Assembly (NCBI GenBank): GCA_012517855.1
Contig: JAAYUD010000103.1
Coordinates: 1 to 36,922 of the forward strand
From: Bacteroidales bacterium
GTDB taxonomy: Bacteria > Bacteroidota > Bacteroidia > Bacteroidales > Bacteroidaceae
Reading direction: 5' to 3'
Length of the DNA: 36,922 nucleotides
Both the position numbers and the translations under genes were made by a program. Below, piece after piece: positions 7,562 through 15,968 of this stretch; the stretch's first letter is position 1; every line of letters begins with the position of its first letter. The notes beneath the pieces are model-generated. The model did no database searches. It had not been told where the DNA came from and worked only from the letters and a program-made list of their open reading frames with translations.

Positions 7562-9946
7562 ATGAAAACAAAAATCTCTCTTTGTGCCGCTCTCTTGCTA
7601 TGTCCTCTTTTGGGAAGCGGAACAAAAGCTCAAGAAACAACTCCGCAAGCAACGCGGCTTTTGTCGAACACCGTAGATGTAAGTCGGGATTTCTCGGACT
7701 TCACTCACTACTTTTTCTTCGCCGACAGTCTGGCTTCTTTCAATCCACAAACCGGCGAGGGTACCATTGAATGGAAACGTGAGAATCTTTATACCAGACA
7801 GGCATTCAATACGAATACCATTTTGGCACAGCCTCTCAAAATGCTCGACTTCCCTTCTACCCAATACGAAAGCAACCCGATGTTGAGATTTACCATCCAG
7901 TTTATTTCGGACAATACGGTACGAATTAAATTCCTTACCTCAAAGGTCGAAGCTAAGAACACTGACGAGATGATGCTCACCAAAGAACCTCAAGACACTC
8001 ATTGCTGGAAATGCATCAAGACGGCAAGTGGTTACAAATACTCGAGCGCCGCAGGAAGCATTGTAATAGAAAGGTATCCTTGGCGCATCTTGCTATACGA
8101 CTCCAACGGTCGTCTTCTGACTAAGACACGGCGTTGGGTAGACAACGATTCGACCCAAGTGAAGATGCTGCCATTCAATTTCATTCGCCGTGGCAGTGAT
8201 AACTCGCGCAGCATCAATCCGGTATTTTCGCTTTCGCCGGGAGAGAAGATTGTAGGATGCGGCGAGTCGTTTACCGCCCTCAATAAGGTAGGACAGAAAA
8301 TCAATCTATTCGTTACCGACCCGCAGGGACCCGAGACCCCCGATATGTACAAGCCTATACCTTTCTATATAAGCAGCAAAGGTTATGGCCTCTTTATGCA
8401 TACTTCAGCTCCCGTTACGTGCGACTTCGGTGCTTCGCATGTAGCGACAACCAAACTCTTCATGATGGACGAGACTGCCGATCTCTTTCTCTTCTTTGGA
8501 GAGCCGAAAAAGATTCTCGACGAATATACTTCGCTCACCGGAAAGCCCGGTATGCCTCCCTTGTGGAGCTTCGGCACGTGGATGAGCCGCATTTCTTACT
8601 TCTCGCAGAAAGAAGGATATGATGTTGCCGCCAATTTGAGGAAATACAAAATACCCGCCGATGTTATTCATTTCGACACGGGGTGGTTTGAGACCGATTG
8701 GCAGTGCGACTACAAATTTGCTCCAAGTCGTTTCGATAATCCACAAAAGATGATAAACGATCTGAAGAAACAAGGATTCCGCATATCGCTTTGGCAACTC
8801 CCCTACTTCACTCCGCGCAATAAGTATTACAAAGAGATCGTAGATAATGGACTATGCGTGCACAACGCCAACGGCACATTGCCTTACGAAGACGCCATAC
8901 TCGATTTTTCTAATCCAAAAACGGTGGCATGGTATCAAGATAAACTTGCGGGACTACTCAAGATGGGTGTAGGTGCCATCAAAGTAGACTTCGGAGAAGG
9001 CGCTCCGCTCGAAGGCTTTTATGCCTCGGGACGCGGTGGAATGTACGAACACAACCTTTATCCGGTACGCTACAACAAAGCAGTGGCTGACATCACTAAA
9101 CAGGTGAAAGGAGAGAATATCATTTGGGCTCGCAGCGCATGGGCAGGCTCGCAACGTTATCCGCTCCATTGGGGAGGCGATGCATCCAACACAGATATGG
9201 GTATGGCTGCCGAACTGCGTGGGGGACTCTCTTTCGGACTGAGCGGATTCTCTTTCTGGAGCCACGACATCGGAGGCTTTGTAGAGAAAGCACCCGAGAA
9301 CTTATATCGCCGCTGGTTGCCCTTCGGCTTTCTGACTTCGCACAGCCGTGCCCACGGAGCACCTCCCAAAGAGCCATGGCTATACAACGAAGACTTTGTA
9401 AAAGCTTTCAGAGAATGTGCCGAAATGAAATATAAACTGATGCCTTACGTATACGCCCAAGCCAAAGAGTGCACCGAAAAAGGATTGCCCATGGTTCGCG
9501 CCCTGTGCATCGAATATCCGCAAGACCAAGCTACCTGGAATATAGACGACCAGTATTTGTTTGGCAAAGACATTCTTGTAGCACCGTTAATGACAGAAAC
9601 TGCATCTCGCGACGTTTATTTGCCAGGTGGTAAATGGATAGACTATCAGTCGGGCAAAATATACGATAAAGGTTGGAACAATATACCGGCAGGACATATT
9701 CCCGCTGTGATACTGGTACGCGACGGTGCCATTATTCCGCATATTCCTTTGGCACAGTGCACCGATCAAATGGACTGGTCCAAACTAACCCTTCATGTAT
9801 ATGCCGCCGACAAGGAAACAGCCGAAGGACTCGTGTGCCTGCCGTCAGATAATATATTGGTGAATATCTCTGCCAAACGTTCAACGGCTGGGTTTGTTCT
9901 CAACCCCAGTCCGCTTCTGAACAAAACAACACTGACAATCGAATGA
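7562..9946 (+). CDS. Glycoside hydrolase family 31, alpha-xylosidase or alpha-glucosidase
   Basis: This 794-residue exported enzyme has a signal peptide (residues 1-23, cleaved near GTKA|QE). An N-terminal beta-sandwich is followed by the GH31 barrel, with VGCGESFTALNKVGQ, PLWSFGTWMSRISYFS, DVIHFDTGWFETDW, the nucleophile motif KVDFGE (Asp476), RSAWAGSQRYPLHWGGD (acid/base Asp540), GFSFWSHDIGGF and RWLPFGFLTSHSRAHG. KVDFGE and HWGGD resemble the YicI-type alpha-xylosidase branch more than starch-acting enzymes. The signal peptide places it in the periplasm or envelope, where it would trim alpha-linked xylose or glucose from oligosaccharides. It stands alone rather than in a SusC/SusD locus, and it converges on a sugar kinase gene. 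Confidence 0.92.
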   Translation: MKTKISLCAALLLCPLLGSGTKAQETTPQATRLLSNTVDVSRDFSDFTHYFFFADSLASFNPQTGEGTIEWKRENLYTRQAFNTNTILAQPLKMLDFPSTQYESNPMLRFTIQFISDNTVRIKFLTSKVEAKNTDEMMLTKEPQDTHCWKCIKTASGYKYSSAAGSIVIERYPWRILLYDSNGRLLTKTRRWVDNDSTQVKMLPFNFIRRGSDNSRSINPVFSLSPGEKIVGCGESFTALNKVGQKINLFVTDPQGPETPDMYKPIPFYISSKGYGLFMHTSAPVTCDFGASHVATTKLFMMDETADLFLFFGEPKKILDEYTSLTGKPGMPPLWSFGTWMSRISYFSQKEGYDVAANLRKYKIPADVIHFDTGWFETDWQCDYKFAPSRFDNPQKMINDLKKQGFRISLWQLPYFTPRNKYYKEIVDNGLCVHNANGTLPYEDAILDFSNPKTVAWYQDKLAGLLKMGVGAIKVDFGEGAPLEGFYASGRGGMYEHNLYPVRYNKAVADITKQVKGENIIWARSAWAGSQRYPLHWGGDASNTDMGMAAELRGGLSFGLSGFSFWSHDIGGFVEKAPENLYRRWLPFGFLTSHSRAHGAPPKEPWLYNEDFVKAFRECAEMKYKLMPYVYAQAKECTEKGLPMVRALCIEYPQDQATWNIDDQYLFGKDILVAPLMTETASRDVYLPGGKWIDYQSGKIYDKGWNNIPAGHIPAVILVRDGAIIPHIPLAQCTDQMDWSKLTLHVYAADKETAEGLVCLPSDNILVNISAKRSTAGFVLNPSPLLNKTTLTIE

Positions 9947-9976
9947 TTCATCGTACTGAATGAAGTACCACAGATT

Positions 9977-10023
9977 AATAAAGAATGGAGCATCTATTAT
10001 TATAGTATGCTCCATTCTTTATT
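9977..10023. terminator. Bidirectional terminator between GH31 and the sugar kinase
   Basis: The 17-bp perfect stem AATAAAGAATGGAGCAT / ATGCTCCATTCTTTATT has a 13-base loop that can itself pair as CTAT/ATAG. It fills the gap between the convergent stops at 9946 and 10024 and is A-rich on one side and T-rich on the other. Confidence 0.85.
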
Positions 10024-10929
10024 CTATTCCATTATTTTCTTGGACTTCCGTTTCAGCATTTTTTTAGGCAGCACGGGCATAGCACCACTCTGAGTACAAA
10101 CATACGCCGAAACATCAACAGCTAAACGGTGTGCATCCGGCACGCTCTTGCCTTTCAGAATAGAGGCAAGGAAAGCTGCGGTAAAAGAGTCGCCCGCCCC
10201 TACCGTATCAGCAACATCTACTTCGGGTGTCTCGATGAACGAAACAGCGCTGTCGGGAGTAAATACATAACTACCGTCTGCACCACAAGTAAGAATAAGC
10301 ATCTCCAGATTGTATTTTTCCAGAATCATCTCGCAGCCGTTCTCTATATCGATATCCGGATAACCGAACAAGCGGCTTATAATAAGAAACTCTTCGTCGT
10401 TTATCTTAAGAATATTACACTTCTGCAATGAATTGGAGATAATCTCTTCGGTATAAAAGTTCTGCCGCAGATTGATATCAAATATCTTATATTGTCCTTC
10501 TCCGCCGGGCATCGTATCAAGAAAACGGTTTATTGTCTGACAAGAAACGGCACTGCGTTGTGCCAGCGATCCGAAGCAGACGGCACGTGTATGATGAGCC
10601 AACTCTTCCAACTCGGAAGTAAACGGTATATTGTCCCATGCTACGTTCTCCTTGATAGTATAACAAGGAACGCCCACTTTATCAAGTCCTACTATTACTG
10701 TTCCGGTATCATAAGGCACAGATGCCAATTGATGGTGCAGTTTCTTCGAATCAAAGTTTTCTATAATTTCATGCCCCAACTTATCGTTGCCTATAGCACT
10801 TACCACACAACTATGGAGCCCGAACTGAGAGACATGATACGCAAAGTTCGCTGGAGCGCCACCTAAGGTCTTCCCTTCCGGAAGCACATCCCACAATGCT
10901 TCACCTATTCCGACAATTAAATCATTCAT
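10024..10929 (-). CDS. PfkB-family sugar kinase, probable fructokinase
   Basis: This 301-residue protein has the PfkB fold: GIGEALWDVLPEGKTLGGAPANFAYHVSQFG at the N-terminus (substrate Gly-Gly and Asn contacts) and the C-terminal ATP and catalytic motif DTVGAGDSFTAAFL with Asp247 as catalytic base. The opening GEALWDVLPEG is typical of Bacteroidetes fructokinases, which phosphorylate free fructose in the cytoplasm. No sucrose or fructan genes are adjacent, so the substrate rests on family resemblance. It converges on GH31 and is preceded by a 352-base gap. Confidence 0.85.
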   Translation of the reverse strand: MNDLIVGIGEALWDVLPEGKTLGGAPANFAYHVSQFGLHSCVVSAIGNDKLGHEIIENFDSKKLHHQLASVPYDTGTVIVGLDKVGVPCYTIKENVAWDNIPFTSELEELAHHTRAVCFGSLAQRSAVSCQTINRFLDTMPGGEGQYKIFDINLRQNFYTEEIISNSLQKCNILKINDEEFLIISRLFGYPDIDIENGCEMILEKYNLEMLILTCGADGSYVFTPDSAVSFIETPEVDVADTVGAGDSFTAAFLASILKGKSVPDAHRLAVDVSAYVCTQSGAMPVLPKKMLKRKSKKIME

Positions 10930-11281
10930 CTTAATTAGTTGTTTAAATTCAACATTTCCAAGTTTTCTTTATCCTAAGAGTATAAACAAACAGATACACC
11001 ACTACCGCCTGCGGCCGAAGCCTATCTGCTTCTCTTGAAAGAAAGATATTATCAGAAGACGAATTTATATTTTTTTTCTGAATAGTGCTCTATTTTACGA
11101 TTAATATTTGGTGCGGGCACCGTCATTTTTGTTTTATCATAGCAAGCCATAGAGAAAAAATAAACAGACCGGTTTATTAAAGAATCATAAAGATAAACAG
11201 CACTGATACCAGAAGTAAATAATTATAATTATTTTTAGGTATTGAATAGATAAACAAATAAGAGCATAAAAACATAAAAAG
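10930..11281. other. Divergent intergenic gap between sugar kinase and nitroreductase
   Basis: No gene is seen. The clearest structure is an 18-bp perfect palindrome made only of A and T (AAATAATTATAATTATTT, 11217-11234), 47 bases before the nitroreductase start. It may be a regulator site or simply part of an AT-rich promoter. No convincing TAnnTTTG box was found for either gene. Confidence 0.4.
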
Positions 11282-11887
11282 ATGGCAAATAAGACATTCA
11301 AAGAAGCGCTCGAATCTCGGCGCACCTATTATGCGATCAGTAATGAATCGCCCGTTTCGGATAAAGAAATAAAAGAAGTGATCAACTTCGCAGTAAAACA
11401 TGTTCCCAGTTCATTCAACTCACAATCGACAAGAGTAGTATTACTCCTTGGCGAACATCATAAGAAATTGTGGAATATCACCAAAGATATTCTACGCAAG
11501 ATCGTTCCCGCCGAAGCATTCAAAGGCACGGAAGCCAAGATAGATGCAGCTTTCCTTGCCGGCTACGGCACCATCTTGTATTTCGAAGACCAAGATGTGA
11601 TAAAGGGACTACAAGAGACATTTCCCACTTATGCCGACAACTTCCCTGTTTGGTCGCAACAGACTTCGGGCATGCACCAACTGGCTATATGGACGATGTT
11701 GGAAGAACTGGGCTTCGGCGTGAATCTACAACACTACAATCCGCTTATAGACGAAAGTGTAGCAAAAGAATGGAATATTCCCGCTTCGTGGAAACTGATA
11801 GCCCAAATGCCTTTCGGCAAGCCACTGGGCGACCCCGGCGAGAAAGAGTTCAAACCATTGGAAGACAGAATCAAAGTATTCGAATAG
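11282..11887 (+). CDS. Nitroreductase-family flavoprotein
   Basis: This 201-residue cytoplasmic protein is of the small nitroreductase type with an N-terminal FMN-contact region (FKEALESRRTYYAISNESPVSDKEIKEVINFAVKHVPSSFNSQSTRVVLLLGEHH). A central part, MHQLAIWTMLEELGFGVNLQHYNP, is followed by a C-terminal PFGKPLGDPGEKEFKPLEDRIKVF. The SRRTYYAI segment marks the fatty-acid-repression (Frm2 / YdgI / HBN1-like) branch. It likely reduces nitroaromatics or quinones with NAD(P)H; the natural substrate is unclear. It stands alone, with a strong bidirectional terminator after it. Confidence 0.88.
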   Translation: MANKTFKEALESRRTYYAISNESPVSDKEIKEVINFAVKHVPSSFNSQSTRVVLLLGEHHKKLWNITKDILRKIVPAEAFKGTEAKIDAAFLAGYGTILYFEDQDVIKGLQETFPTYADNFPVWSQQTSGMHQLAIWTMLEELGFGVNLQHYNPLIDESVAKEWNIPASWKLIAQMPFGKPLGDPGEKEFKPLEDRIKVFE

Positions 11888-11899
11888 ACATTGAATCAG

Positions 11900-11947
11900 A
11901 AAAAAGAATAGGAGGCACCATACACATGGCGCCTCCTATTCTTTTTT
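11900..11947. terminator. Bidirectional terminator after nitroreductase
   Basis: The 17-bp perfect stem AAAAAAGAATAGGAGGC / GCCTCCTATTCTTTTTT has a 14-base loop with inner CCAT/ATGG pairing. It serves both the plus-strand nitroreductase (ends 11887) and the minus-strand fusion gene (ends 11960). Confidence 0.9.
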
Positions 11948-11959
11948 CCGGTAGCTCTA

Positions 11960-14419
11960 TCAGATAAACAAATTCATATTGGCATGTTCCGCTCTCTCCA
12001 TATAAGCGGCAACTCCGCCAAGCTGTACATTGTCCAACAATTCTTCGCTCTTCACACCCATCACATCCATACTCATGGTGCAAGCTATCATCTCTGCACC
12101 GCCGTCTATGGCTTGTTGCATAAGACTTTCCAAACTGTCAATGCGCTTGTTCTTCATAATGAGTCTCATCATCCAGCTGCCCATGCCCCACATATTGAGC
12201 TTCGAAAGCGATAATTTACCACTATGCGAAGGCAACATCATGCCAAACATCTTGCCGAAAATGTCTTTATGTACAGCAGGTTTCCGACGTTTCTTTATAA
12301 TGTTCAGTCCCCAGAATGTAAAGAACATCGTTACTTTTTTGCCGGCAGCCAACGCTCCATTGGCGAGAACAAACGATGCCAAAGCCTTATCCAAATCGTC
12401 GCTGAACACGATCATCGTTTTATTATCGGGAAGCTTCAGGTTTGTCACGTCGTGTATTTCGGGTTGTTTTTCTACTTTCTCGACGAGAGCTTGCACAATC
12501 CCCTTATCGTCCTGCACATCTATTAGCTTGGCTCCCATCATCTGACACCACGAAGCCACATCTTTGCTAAAAGCAGGATCGGTAGCTTTGATCAGCAATC
12601 GGCTGCCGGTTTCGATATTGCCGTAGTTCTGTTTCAATTTCATGATAGGCCCGGGACACATCAGTCCGCACGCATCGATCTCAATGGTTTGCACAGGCGA
12701 TTCCTCCACGGTCTGCTCGGCGGCAGAAGACGCATTGCAAGCACAATCTATAGATACGGACCGATTGGTCCAATTGGTCGTAGCCATGCACCATGTCTTA
12801 TAACCGCCCGACAAGTTGCGCACTTTGGCAAGCCCGTTTTGCACAAGAATTCGATATGCCAAATAACCGCGCAAACCTACCGCGCAAGTAACAATGATTG
12901 CTTTGTCGCGAGGCAGTTCGTTTATATGTTCTCTCAGTTCGTCCAGCGGAATATTCACCGATCCGGGTATATTGCCCAACTGAAACTCATCTCTCGTACG
13001 GACATCCAATATATATTGTTCCTTATCGTCCGAATTCACATCGCGCCAATGGGCTACGGCAACCTTGCCTTCTACTATATTTTGAGCCACAAAGCCCGCC
13101 ATATTCACCGGATCTTTGGCCGAAGAGTACGGAGGAGCATAAGCCTGTTCCAAAGCGGCCAAGTCGTATACCGTTCCGTGGTGTTGAATGACCTGAGCCA
13201 ACATTTCGATACGTTTGTCCACCCCATCGTAGCCCACCACTTGCGCTCCGAGCAACTGACCTCCTTCGGAAGCAAACAAGATTTTGATACTCATGGGTAT
13301 GGCAGCCGGATAATACCCGGCATGAGAAGCAGGATGCGTATACGACGAGACATAGGCGATGCCTTCGCGCCGTAGCAGTTTGGCATTGGCTCCCGCCGCA
13401 GCCACTGTCATGTCGAACACTTTTGCTATCGACGTACCAATCGTACCGTCATATTCTTCGTTATTGCCGAGCACTATATTGTCGGCCACGATGCGTCCCT
13501 GCTTGTTTGCGGGACCAGCCAGTGGGATAAGCACCGGTTTGCCCGTCACGCCATGAACGACCTCGACAGCATCGCCCAACGCATAAATATCGGGATCGGA
13601 TGTCTGCATATATTTATTCACCGCAATGCCATGCGTCGCACCGATAGCCAGTCCCGCATCGACAGCCAATCCTGTTTCGGGACGCACACCGATGCTGAGT
13701 ATCACCATATCGGCCAGAAGCCGACGGCCATTCTCCAAGCACACAGCCACTTTTTCTCCCTGAACCTCGAATCGCTCCACACCATTGTTCAACAAGAGTT
13801 GTACTCCCTTACGCGCCAATTGTTCGTGCACCAACTGGGCCATGGAATAGTCCAACGGAGCCATCACCTGATTGGCTTTTTCGATAACCGATACACCAAT
13901 ACCCTGCGCATGCAGATTCTCCACCATTTCGAGTCCGATGAAACCGCCCCCTACTACCACAGCCTCTTGCGGTTTGTGAGCAGTGATATACTGTTTGATG
14001 GCGTCGGTATCGGATACATTGCGCAAAGTAAAAATATGAGGATGGTGAATGCCCTCTATACGAGGTCTGACGGGTTCGGCACCGGGCGATAGCACCAGCT
14101 TATCGTAATGCTCGGAATACACCTCTGCCGACACTAAGTTTCGAACTTCTACCGTCTTAGTCTGTTGATGAATGGCAACAACTTCTTGCTGCGTTCTGAT
14201 ATCAATACGAAAACGATCGACAAATCCTTTTTCAGTCTGAACAAAAAGTTTTTGACGCTCTTTTATTTCTCCTCCTATGTAATAAGGAAGTCCGCAATTG
14301 GCATACGATACATACTGCCCGCGTTCAAACAAGATGATCTCGGCATCTTCGTCCAAGCGGCGAAGACGAGCCGCAACTGTAGCACCACCTGCTACCCCAC
14401 CGACTATTAGATACTTCAT
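11960..14419 (-). CDS. Fusion of CoA-disulfide-reductase-like enzyme, rhodanese, TusA and DsrE modules
   Basis: This 819-residue protein has four modules. Residues 1-445 are a FAD/NAD-dependent disulfide reductase (GGVAGGATVAARLRR, and Cys42 in YVSYANCGLPYYIGG as the redox-active cysteine of the CoA-disulfide-reductase / Npsr group) with its dimerisation domain. Residues about 455-545 are a rhodanese domain with Cys512 in VTCAVGLRGY. Residues about 580-650 are a TusA-like sulfur carrier with Cys584 and Cys588 in ACGLMCPGP. Residues about 660-819 are a DsrE-like domain (MIVFSDDLDKALASFVLANGALAAGKKVTMFFTFWG, IACTMSMDVMG). The arrangement implies persulfide transfer between cysteines inside one chain, with the flavin enzyme reducing CoA-persulfide or disulfide. 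A MarR regulator gene lies 60 bases upstream on the same strand, so the pair probably forms a sulfur- or redox-responsive unit. Confidence 0.93.
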   Translation of the reverse strand: MKYLIVGGVAGGATVAARLRRLDEDAEIILFERGQYVSYANCGLPYYIGGEIKERQKLFVQTEKGFVDRFRIDIRTQQEVVAIHQQTKTVEVRNLVSAEVYSEHYDKLVLSPGAEPVRPRIEGIHHPHIFTLRNVSDTDAIKQYITAHKPQEAVVVGGGFIGLEMVENLHAQGIGVSVIEKANQVMAPLDYSMAQLVHEQLARKGVQLLLNNGVERFEVQGEKVAVCLENGRRLLADMVILSIGVRPETGLAVDAGLAIGATHGIAVNKYMQTSDPDIYALGDAVEVVHGVTGKPVLIPLAGPANKQGRIVADNIVLGNNEEYDGTIGTSIAKVFDMTVAAAGANAKLLRREGIAYVSSYTHPASHAGYYPAAIPMSIKILFASEGGQLLGAQVVGYDGVDKRIEMLAQVIQHHGTVYDLAALEQAYAPPYSSAKDPVNMAGFVAQNIVEGKVAVAHWRDVNSDDKEQYILDVRTRDEFQLGNIPGSVNIPLDELREHINELPRDKAIIVTCAVGLRGYLAYRILVQNGLAKVRNLSGGYKTWCMATTNWTNRSVSIDCACNASSAAEQTVEESPVQTIEIDACGLMCPGPIMKLKQNYGNIETGSRLLIKATDPAFSKDVASWCQMMGAKLIDVQDDKGIVQALVEKVEKQPEIHDVTNLKLPDNKTMIVFSDDLDKALASFVLANGALAAGKKVTMFFTFWGLNIIKKRRKPAVHKDIFGKMFGMMLPSHSGKLSLSKLNMWGMGSWMMRLIMKNKRIDSLESLMQQAIDGGAEMIACTMSMDVMGVKSEELLDNVQLGGVAAYMERAEHANMNLFI

Positions 14420-14479
14420 CCTTTTATTGTTTTTATTATTAATATTTTCTATTACAAACTAATTAAGTAAAAAAGGGAA

Positions 14480-14845
14480 TTATCCCTTTTCGAAACACGA
14501 TTTCAATTGGGCATACAGCTCTGGGATGTGCAGCTCAATCTTTCTCATCTCGGTTATCTTGCGCCATCCGCTCGTAGTAAGCGAGAAAAGCATCTGCCTT
14601 TTATCTTCCGAACTGATACTGCGTTCGATATACCCCATCTTCTCTACAGAGTTGATAATCTTGGATACACGCGAAGGCGAGAGCCCTATATACTCGCACA
14701 ATGCCCCTGCCGATTTGCCATCACCATCTTGGAGACAACACATCAGCATAGCCTCATTTATGGTCATCTCGTGCGATACCTGAAACTGTCTTTCAAACTG
14801 ATACAACACTTTATATACATCTTTCAACCCGCAAATAGCTTCCAT
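14480..14845 (-). CDS. MarR-family transcriptional regulator
   Basis: The protein has 121 residues from the ATG at 14845 (MEAICGLKDVYKVLYQFERQF). The frame is open upstream to 14896, but a -7 box (14874-14881) lies there, so the shorter start is preferred. The core is a MarR winged helix: NEAMLMCCLQDGDGKSAGALCEYIGLSPSRVSKIINSVEKMGYIERSISSEDKRQMLFSLTTSGWRKI, with recognition helix SPSRVSKIINS and wing SSEDKRQM. Cysteines in MCCLQ and LCEYIG might act as thiol sensors, which would suit the sulfur-transfer fusion gene it precedes; that link is inference from position. Confidence 0.85.
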   Translation of the reverse strand: MEAICGLKDVYKVLYQFERQFQVSHEMTINEAMLMCCLQDGDGKSAGALCEYIGLSPSRVSKIINSVEKMGYIERSISSEDKRQMLFSLTTSGWRKITEMRKIELHIPELYAQLKSCFEKG

Positions 14846-14873
14846 TTTCTTATTTCTTAATTTATTTCGACTG

Positions 14874-14881
14874 CAAATATA
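14874..14881 (-). promoter_or_regulatory. -7 promoter element of the marR-like gene
   Basis: The minus strand reads TATATTTG, matching TAnnTTTG, 28 bases before the start at 14845. Confidence 0.55.
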
Positions 14882-15005
14882 CAAAATATTTTCCAATAGA
14901 TAATAATTCTAAGAAAAAAAAGTATAAGAAATTTCAAACAATACATAAGTTACTTTATTTGCATATATCATTAAGATTCATTATATTCGTATGCTCGTTT
15001 CATTG

Positions 15006-15111
15006 GTTTGCTCGTGAGCAAACAAGTGTTTGGTCATGAGCATACACTTGTTTGGTCGTGACCATACACACGTTCGGTCGTGAGAAAACGTATGTATGGT
15101 CGTGACCGAAC
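15006..15111. repeat. Array A: five 18-bp near-palindromes at an exact 22-bp step
   Basis: Units start at 15006, 15028, 15050, 15072 and 15094, each 18 bp, separated by the 4-base spacers AAGT, ACTT, ACAC and GTAT. Unit 1 is GTTTGCTCGTGAGCAAAC (8-bp arms, 2-base centre GT); unit 3 is GTTTGGTCGTGACCATAC; unit 5 is GTATGGTCGTGACCGAAC. Spacers 1 and 2 are reverse complements, so the symmetry extends outward from unit 2 over about 36 bp. TCGTTTC (14995-15001) and GAAACGA (15116-15122) flank the whole. The array fills the gap between the MarR gene and the HU-like gene and ends 28 bases before the ATG at 15140. No CRISPR-like spacers are present. Confidence 0.9.
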
Positions 15112-15139
15112 GAACGAAACGAAAGGATGTAATAAATGA

Positions 15140-15769
15140 ATGAACCATAATAAAACCTTGAAAGACATGTCAATAAAGTATGAATTGTACCCTCTTACCG
15201 GAGGAGTGAAAGCAAAAGAAAAAAAGAATCGTTATTACCCTCGTGTCGTTTGCCACAGCACCCAGACTACAGATGATATAGCCCAGAAGCTACATCACCG
15301 CTCTACTTATGGTAAAGGAGAATTGATAGGAATGATCGAATCTCTGGCCGATGTGATACAGGAGACGCTACGCAACGGCGAATGTGTACATCTGAAGGGC
15401 ATCGGTTACTTTCAGCCTACGGCAACCTGCCGCAAACCCATCGAAGAGATGAATGCGCGTAATCTGAAAATAGAGTTTAAAGACGTAGCCTACCGCCCCG
15501 ATGCCAAAATAAAAAAGGCTCTGATGTATGCCGAATTCGAGTGTTCGGGAAGCAATTCGCATTTTGATGTACACTCGGATACCAAATGGGAGCAGCTGCT
15601 GGACGAAATGCTCGATGAACAAAAGCGAATAACCGCAAAAGACCTGATGATAAAGACCGGTTGCAACAAAACGACCGTATGGCGCCGCCTGCACAAATGG
15701 GAAGAAGCCGGCAAAATACAGAACATAGGAAGCAGAAGATATGCGATATTCGAAAAGGCAGAAGAGTGA
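15140..15769 (+). CDS. HU-like DNA-binding protein with C-terminal helix-turn-helix
   Basis: This 209-residue protein could also begin at the ATG at 15167 (MSIKYELYPLTG), where many relatives of this family start. Residues about 10-125 form an HU/IHF-related domain of the type widespread in Bacteroidetes (IKYELYPLTGGVKAKEKKNRYYPRVV, then YGKGELIGMIESLADVIQETLRNGECVHLKGIGYF, the HU beta-arm and core). Residues about 150-209 form a small winged-helix-like segment: LLDEMLDEQKRITAKDLMIKTGCNKTTVWRRLHKWEEAGKIQNIG. It probably acts as a nucleoid-associated or site-specific DNA-bending protein. Its start codon lies just after the palindrome array at 15006-15111, so it is a natural candidate to bind or be controlled by that array (inference). 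Confidence 0.85.
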   Translation: MNHNKTLKDMSIKYELYPLTGGVKAKEKKNRYYPRVVCHSTQTTDDIAQKLHHRSTYGKGELIGMIESLADVIQETLRNGECVHLKGIGYFQPTATCRKPIEEMNARNLKIEFKDVAYRPDAKIKKALMYAEFECSGSNSHFDVHSDTKWEQLLDEMLDEQKRITAKDLMIKTGCNKTTVWRRLHKWEEAGKIQNIGSRRYAIFEKAEE

Positions 15770-15915
15770 GGTGTAGCCGCAGGCGATAAGCCCTCCGAAC
15801 GACAATACAAGGCGAAAAAATCGACAGTGACTCTTTTCATTGCCGCATTTACCGTATCGGGCTCTGAAAAGAAGCCCCTATTGAACACTATACCAAACAA
15901 AATTCTAAAGATTTG

Positions 15916-15947
15916 TTTTGTATTGCGCTTGGCTTGCAGTATCTTTG
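15916..15947 (+). promoter_or_regulatory. Promoter of nadB
   Basis: TTTTG (15916-15920), a 19-base spacer and TATCTTTG (15940-15947) match the Bacteroides -33/-7 consensus well. The -7 box ends 21 bases before the ATG at 15969 and rules out the longer frame that begins at 15918. Confidence 0.75.
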
Positions 15948-15968
15948 CCGCAAGAAAAGTACACCATA

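Noticed and set aside
15896-15922. AAACAAA...TTTGTTT inverted repeat before nadB
   Set aside because: It is short and A/T-rich and overlaps the -33 element. It may serve as an operator, but nothing distinguishes it from chance.
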